64,000 nt of DNA from Nocardiopsis coralli (GTDB lineage Bacteria; Actinomycetota; Actinomycetes; Streptosporangiales; Streptosporangiaceae). The stretch spans positions 38,725 to 102,724 of the forward strand of contig NZ_JADBGI010000023.1 of NCBI RefSeq assembly GCF_014892575.1, in the 5' to 3' direction. The translations under genes were made by a program, and so were the position numbers. A model generated the notes under the pieces. It was given only the letters and a program-made list of their open reading frames with translations. It did not search any database and was not told the DNA's origin. The stretch's first letter is position 1. Each line of letters begins with the position of its first letter. Below are positions 59,679 to 64,000 of this stretch, one piece after another.

Positions 59679-61400
59679 TCAGAGGAACCCGGCGGGGATG
59701 GTCATCAGATCGATCCCCCAGATCGCCGGCAACAGGTAGATCGTGCAGAGCGGGATGACGACGAGCGCGATGAGGGTCAGCCAGAACCCGGCCTTGATCA
59801 TCTCCATGATCGTCACTCTGCCGGTCCCGAACATGATCGCGTTCGGGGGCGTTCCCACAGGGAGCATGAAGGAACAGTTCGCGGCCATGGCGGTGGGCAC
59901 CATCAGCGCGTACGGGTGCACGTCCAGGGAAACGGCGAAGGCGGCCATCACCGGCAGGATCATCGTCCCCGTCGCGGCGTTCGACGTGATCTCGGTCAGG
60001 TACAGCACCAGCGCGGTCGCGATGACGATGACCATGAAGACGTTGAGACCGTCGAGCGCGCGCAGCTGCTCACCGATCCACTCCGAGAGCCCGGTCTCGA
60101 CGAACCCGGCGGCGATGGCGAGGCCGCCGCCGAACAGCAGGAGGATGCCCCACGGAATCTTCTTGGAGTCCTCCCACCGCAGGATCCGCTTCTCCCGGTT
60201 CTCCCGCGTGGGAAGCGTGAACAGGGCGACCATGGCGACCACCGCGATGATGCCGTCGCTGAGCCCCGGCAGAAGGCCTTCCCAGAGGAAGGTCCGGCTG
60301 ATCCACATGAAGGCGGCGAAGAGGAAGACGGTGAAGACGATCTTCTCCTCGGCGGACATGCGCCCGAGGGACCGCTTCTCGTCACGGATGCTCTCCGCCC
60401 CGCCCGGCAGCTGCTTGAACCGGACCCGGAACTGGATGCTCGTCAGGTAGAACCACGCGAAAGCCAGCAGCACGACGACGATCGGGACACCGAACAGCAT
60501 CCACTGGCCGAACCCGATGCGCTCGTCGAAGAGCGTGCCGACGGTCGCCGACAGGATCGCCAGCGGCGGGGTGCCGATGAGCGTTCCGAGGCCGCCGATC
60601 GTGGCCGCGTACCCGATGCCGAAGATGATGGCTTTTTCGAACTTGGGCAGGTCCTCGCTGTGCTCGCCCTTGCCCAGCTGTCGCGCGGCCTGGTACACGA
60701 CGGCCAGGCCGACCGGGATCATCATCATCGTCGCGGCGGTGTTGGACACCCACATCGACAGGAAGGCCGTCGCGACCATGAACCCGAGGATGATGCGGCG
60801 CGGGCTCGTACCGATCGCCGAGACGATGGTGAGCGCGATGCGCCGGTGCAGGTTCCACTTCTCCATGGCGATCGCCAGGGCGAACCCGCCGAGGAACAGG
60901 AAGACGATGTCGTCGCCGTAGGCCGATACGACGGCGTCGCCGTCCAGCGCCCCGGTCAGCGGCAACAGCACGATGGGCAGCAGGGACGTGGCCGGGATGG
61001 GGATCGCCTCGGTGATCCACCAGGTCGCGACCCAGAGGGTGGTGGCCAGGACCGCGTGGCCCTCCGGTGAGAGCCCGTCGGCCTCGAAGAACAGCAGGGT
61101 CAGGGCGAACAGCACGGGGCCGAGGATCAGCCCGACGATGCGCGCGGGGGTGTAGCCGGGCGCGGGGCCGGGGTCCTCGGGGTCCTCGTCCGGTTCGGAC
61201 CCGCCGGCGTCCGCCTCACGGGCGCCGGCGCCGTCGTGCGTGCCGGTGTCGGCGGCGGATCTGCTGTCGCCGGTGTGGCCGGCCGCCGCGAACTCGGTCC
61301 GCAGCGCCTTGCGCCGGGGCGAGAACGTCAGCAGGTCCTTGATCTGTCGGTGGGATTCCCACAGGCTCCCCCAGAGGGAGTGCGCGTAGGAGGCTGCCAT
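59679..61400 (-). CDS. DASS (SLC13) family dicarboxylate transporter
   Basis: A 573-residue carrier of the divalent anion:sodium symporter family. After a 90-residue hydrophilic N-terminus (rich in Glu/Asp/Gly) there are about eleven helices. The two signature loops are visible: VSNTAATMMMIPVG and a late TEITSNAATGTMILPV, plus PVGTPPNAIMFGTG. Members import dicarboxylates such as succinate, malate or tartrate. ATG 61400 follows GAAGAAGG. It is downstream of the tartrate-dehydratase-like gene on the same strand with a 307-bp gap, so the two may form a tartrate or sugar-acid use locus. Confidence 0.88.
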   Translation of the reverse strand: MAASYAHSLWGSLWESHRQIKDLLTFSPRRKALRTEFAAAGHTGDSRSAADTGTHDGAGAREADAGGSEPDEDPEDPGPAPGYTPARIVGLILGPVLFALTLLFFEADGLSPEGHAVLATTLWVATWWITEAIPIPATSLLPIVLLPLTGALDGDAVVSAYGDDIVFLFLGGFALAIAMEKWNLHRRIALTIVSAIGTSPRRIILGFMVATAFLSMWVSNTAATMMMIPVGLAVVYQAARQLGKGEHSEDLPKFEKAIIFGIGYAATIGGLGTLIGTPPLAILSATVGTLFDERIGFGQWMLFGVPIVVVLLAFAWFYLTSIQFRVRFKQLPGGAESIRDEKRSLGRMSAEEKIVFTVFLFAAFMWISRTFLWEGLLPGLSDGIIAVVAMVALFTLPTRENREKRILRWEDSKKIPWGILLLFGGGLAIAAGFVETGLSEWIGEQLRALDGLNVFMVIVIATALVLYLTEITSNAATGTMILPVMAAFAVSLDVHPYALMVPTAMAANCSFMLPVGTPPNAIMFGTGRVTIMEMIKAGFWLTLIALVVIPLCTIYLLPAIWGIDLMTIPAGFL

Positions 61401-61707
61401 GGATGCACCTTCTTCGGCGGTGGTCTCGGACGGTGGCCGGCTCGGGGAACGCTGGTGCGCGTCGGGGGATGCGCAGGGGCCGCGGGCTCCCAGTGGAGGG
61501 GATGCCGGGGCTCGCGGGCCGCCCGCGGGGCCGGCCGAGATGGGTGCGTCGTTGCGGGGTGGACGCATGCGCCGTTGCATGCGGGGGTGGCTGTGGTCCC
61601 GCAGGACCTCGGGGGATCGGGGTTCAGGGGTGCGCCGGCGGCCGCGCGTGGCCTCGGGGTCGCCGGCGGTTCCGGTCACACCGGGGGTTCCGGTCGGGCC
61701 GGGGCTC
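61401..61707. other. Intergenic region between the dehydratase and carrier genes
   Basis: About 307 bp with short GGTTCCGGTC-type direct repeats near 61665-61700 and no supported gene. The length suggests a separate promoter for the carrier. Confidence 0.4.
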
Positions 61708-62874
61708 TCAGGTGTGCAGGCCCCGCAGGACCTCGTAGAACTCCGCCTTGCCCTCGAGGCCGATACCGGGACGCTCACCCGGGGCCACACGGCCGCCGGA
61801 GATCACCGCGTCGTCGGTGAACCCGCCGGTGGGCCGGAACTCGCCGGGGTAGGACTCGTTCCCGCCGAGCTTGAGCGCGGCCGCGATGTGCAGGGAGAAC
61901 TGGTGCCCGCCGTGGGGGATGCACCGGCGGGAGGACCACCCGTGCTGGTCGAGCATGTCCAGGACCCTGCGGTACTCGGTCAGCCCGTAGCTCAGAGCCG
62001 GGTCGACCTGGAGGAAATCGCGGTCCGGGCGCATGCCGCCGTGGCGGATGAGGTTGCGGGCGTCCTGCAGGGAGAAGAGGTTCTCGCCGGTCGCGATGGG
62101 GTTGCGGTAGCGCTCCGAGAGCGCGGCGTTGAGGCTGTAGTCGAGCGGGTCGCCGACCTCCTCGTACCAGAAGAGGCCGTAGCGGTCGATGGCCCGGCCG
62201 TACTCCAGCGCGGTGTCCAGGTCGAACTTGCCGTTGACGTCGACCATGAGGCGGGACCCGTCGCCGCCGAGCACGTCGATGACCGCCTCGATGCGTTCGA
62301 GGTCCTGGGCCAGGTCGGCGCCGCCGATCTTGATCTTGACGACCTCGTACCCGGCGTCGAGGAAGCCCCGCATCTCGTCCTGCAGGTCGGCGGTGGTCTT
62401 GCCTGGTGCGTAGTAACCGCCCGCGGCGTAGACGAAGACGTCCTCGTCGGGTGCGCCGTCGCCGTAGTGGTCGGAGATCCACCGGTACAGCGGCACGCCG
62501 GCGGCCTTGGCGGCCAGGTCGTGCAGGGCCATGTCGGCGACCCCGACGGCGACGGAGCGTTCGCCGTGACCGCCGGGTTTTTCGTTGCGCATCATGACGT
62601 CCCACGCCCGGGCGGGTGAGAGCCCGCCGCCGGCGTCGAGGAGCTCCTCGGCCGGGGCGTTCTGCAGGCGGGGCAGGATGCGCTGGTTCAGGATGGCCGT
62701 GGCGTTGTAGCGGCCGTTGGAGCTGAAGCCGTAGCCGACCAGGGGTTCACCGTCGACCACCACGTCGCTGACCAGAGCGAGGACCGTGCAGTCCATGGTG
62801 CTGAAGTCGATGAACGCGTTGCGCATCGACGAACTGATCGGGATGGTCCCGGCGTGTGCCGAAACGATTTTCAT
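61708..62874 (-). CDS. Enolase-superfamily dehydratase, probably tartrate dehydratase-like
   Basis: A 388-residue member of the mandelate-racemase/enolase group. KIKIGG gives the KxK motif, the three metal ligands are in MVDVNGKF (Asp), WYEEVGDP (Glu) and ATGENLFS (Glu), and IPHGGHQFSLH gives the C-terminal His. These match the D-tartrate dehydratase subgroup, which turns tartrate into oxaloacetate. The exact substrate is uncertain. The adjacent DASS carrier supports a dicarboxylic hydroxy acid. ATG 62874 follows GGAGG at a normal distance. Confidence 0.82.
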   Translation of the reverse strand: MKIVSAHAGTIPISSSMRNAFIDFSTMDCTVLALVSDVVVDGEPLVGYGFSSNGRYNATAILNQRILPRLQNAPAEELLDAGGGLSPARAWDVMMRNEKPGGHGERSVAVGVADMALHDLAAKAAGVPLYRWISDHYGDGAPDEDVFVYAAGGYYAPGKTTADLQDEMRGFLDAGYEVVKIKIGGADLAQDLERIEAVIDVLGGDGSRLMVDVNGKFDLDTALEYGRAIDRYGLFWYEEVGDPLDYSLNAALSERYRNPIATGENLFSLQDARNLIRHGGMRPDRDFLQVDPALSYGLTEYRRVLDMLDQHGWSSRRCIPHGGHQFSLHIAAALKLGGNESYPGEFRPTGGFTDDAVISGGRVAPGERPGIGLEGKAEFYEVLRGLHT

Positions 62875-62924
62875 GGACTCGCGCCTCCGCGTTTTCCCTC
62901 ATAAGAGGCTTGTCGGACACAGGG

Positions 62925-62954
62925 ACCCTAGAGCGGACGGAGGCGACCGTACAA
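62925..62954 (-). promoter_or_regulatory. Promoter of the dehydratase gene
   Basis: On the minus strand TTGTAC (62949-62954), an 18-bp spacer and TAGGGT (62925-62930), about 51 nt from the start. A short CCTC-TTAT-GAGG dyad lies between. Confidence 0.5.
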
Positions 62955-63575
62955 GCCCTCGGGCCGGTCCGGTTCGAGCGGGTCCCCCGGAGCGGAACCG
63001 CGGCCGACCTGGCCCGTTCCGGTTGCCGGGCCCTTGCGCACCGCGGGCCGCGGCTATGGAGATAGGCGGATCCCGGACCGGGCACGAGTACCGGTCCGGG
63101 AGCACTGGTGGGGTTTTCGGGGTGATGCCCCTCGGGTGGAGAGGTGCCCCTCGGGGTGGAGGGCTTCTGGGGTTGGGGGTTCGTTGGTGTTGCCTCGGGG
63201 TCGGTGGTTCGTCGGGGTCGGGAACGATAGCCCGGCCGGCCCTGCGCGCAACCCGCGTCGGCGCCCCGCCAGTTCTCCTGGATGGGCGGAGAGAGTGGCG
63301 GGTTGGGTGGTTGCCTCCCGTGGCGCCTCGGGGTGTGCGCTCCGGGCCTGTTCGCCGGGCTGTCCCGACCCGCATCGACGAACCCCTCTTCACCCCCGAG
63401 GCCCCCGCCAGCCCAAAAGAACGGTGGGTACGTCCATCCCCCTGTGGTGACCGCATTGCGACCAACGGTCGAGGTGTGGGGGTGGTGGCTCGCTCCTGCG
63501 GAAGCACAAGCCGCCCCGCGCACTCCCGGCGGGGCACTGAGTCCCAGGGGTGGCGAGTGTGCGGGATCCTCCCGC

Positions 63576-63637
63576 CGAGGATCTTGCTACCAGAGCAGAC
63601 CTCAGCGCTGAACCCTGCTCCAGTAGCAAGATCCCCG
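63576..63637. repeat. 60-bp palindromic repeat, copy B
   Basis: Inverted arms CGAGGATCTTGCTAC (63576-63590) and GTAGCAAGATCCCCG (63623-63637), with one mismatch, and a centre TCAGCGCTGA flanked by GAGCAG/CTGCTC. The reverse complement aligns with copy A at 1824-1887 almost throughout. Confidence 0.8.
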
Positions 63638-63811
63638 AAAACTCCCCCGCTCCAGAATGCCCGAGGGAAAGGGCCTTGCGGGGTTATCCACAGGCTCATT
63701 TTCAGAGTGAATGCGGGTACCCATAATATGGGGCCTCGTGTGGCCGTGAGGCCGAAATGGGTAAGGGTTCTATTGCCTTTTGGATACTGCCTTTCTCAAG
63801 ACTGCTCGGGT

Positions 63812-63817
63812 TATGAT
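63812..63817 (+). promoter_or_regulatory. -10 box of the last gene
   Basis: TATGAT is 6 nt before ATG 63824, and AGGA lies between. Either a leaderless start or a very short leader is possible. No strong -35 was seen. Confidence 0.4.
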
Positions 63818-63823
63818 AGGACC

Positions 63824-64000
63824 ATGACGAACCACACCGCAGCAGCGCACACCGGCCCGGGCGACGACCCGGTCGCCGCGCGCGCATTCGCTGCGGTGGA
63901 GGAGTTCGCGCAGACCTTCCAGGGCGACATCCCTTTCGGCACTGCGGGCGAGGTTCTGGCGCGCGTGGAAAAGGCCCACGCGTTGATCGATACCCTCACC
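63824..64000 (+). CDS. Hypothetical protein, truncated by the window end
   Basis: Only the first 59 residues are present: MTNHTAAAHTGPGDD, then an Ala-rich helical start (FAAVEEFAQTFQGD, AGEVLARVEKAHALIDTLT). The helical pattern faintly recalls the N-terminus of DUF222-HNH endonucleases, but this cannot be decided from so little. Confidence 0.55.
   Translation, partial: MTNHTAAAHTGPGDDPVAARAFAAVEEFAQTFQGDIPFGTAGEVLARVEKAHALIDTLT

Larger units (their letters stand above)
62875..63823. other. Gene-poor 950-bp region with G-rich tract
   Basis: No gene is supported; open frames are shadows with Arg/Pro/Gly bias. It holds the dehydratase promoter, a G-run tract around 63108-63225 with a canonical four-run quadruplex pattern at 63153-63179, repeat copy B at 63576-63637, and an AT-rich segment (63700-63820) that serves the last gene. 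Confidence 0.55.

Noticed and set aside
1..64000. CRISPR array, prophage, integrase or transposon genes
   Set aside because: No regularly spaced repeat-spacer pattern, Cas-like protein, recombinase or phage structural gene was recognised anywhere. The repeats present are palindromic or degenerate tandem types.

Overview
The window is very GC-rich, densely coded DNA from a filamentous actinomycete, most likely Nocardiopsaceae (Nocardiopsis or a close relative). This is inferred from the overall GC and GC-ending codons, a Scr1/WhiJ-type XRE plus DUF397 pair, DUF2510 and DUF6086 proteins, a paired CrcB locus, and many promoters whose -10 box sits about 7 nt upstream of the start codon. No ribosomal RNA, CRISPR array, integrase or transposase was seen. 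The one tRNA gene is tRNA-His(GTG).

Layout. 0-10 kb: VWA/solute-binding membrane protein, a hydrolase/TetR divergent pair, an amidase-like protein, a DUF2510 membrane protein, oligoribonuclease, tRNA-His, an XRE regulator and a YHS protein. 10-25.8 kb: accessory material interrupted by ilvD. It holds a NUDIX / nucleoside-phosphorylase / four-helix membrane protein operon (11.9-15.9 kb), a diadenylate-cyclase-like NB-ARC TPR protein (18.1-20.9 kb), an XRE-ImmA/PIN toxin-antitoxin pair, and a Ser/Thr kinase with a WD40-like sensor. 26-37 kb: a WhiJ-like regulatory cluster, a MerR-controlled efflux pump, and a nuclease/helicase group (PD-(D/E)XK-DUF2075, RelE-like-UvrD helicase, Mrr-type endonuclease). 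37-49 kb: metabolism, namely a GntR/MFS/ornithine-cyclodeaminase locus, a GAF regulator with a flavin monooxygenase, and an adenine-deaminase-type enzyme. 49-55 kb: acyltransferase, CrcB pair, XRE and VOC proteins. 55.4-59.4 kb: a translationally coupled TIR / STAND NTPase / membrane protein operon. 59.7-62.9 kb: a DASS dicarboxylate carrier with a tartrate-dehydratase-like enolase-superfamily enzyme.

Most interesting biology. Three separate NLR-like or effector modules carry short Gly/Asn/Gln-rich segments resembling RHIM-like bacterial amyloid signalling motifs, and within two of the modules the partner proteins carry matching versions. In the TIR operon the TIR protein's C-terminal tail and the STAND protein's N-terminus share a QYN..VHNG.G.QN pattern. 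In the nucleosidase operon both the phosphorylase and the membrane protein carry an NTA...VG.Q.G..HNS pattern. The third, the NB-ARC protein, has a DisA-type diadenylate cyclase domain at its N-terminus, followed by the amyloid-like linker, NTPase and TPR repeats. These look like candidate anti-phage or cell-death signalling systems. That role is inference from domain content and gene coupling.

A 60-bp palindromic repeat occurs twice, near each end of the window and in opposite orientation. Perfect or near-perfect operator palindromes lie in front of the TetR, XRE-ImmA, MerR and GntR-controlled genes.
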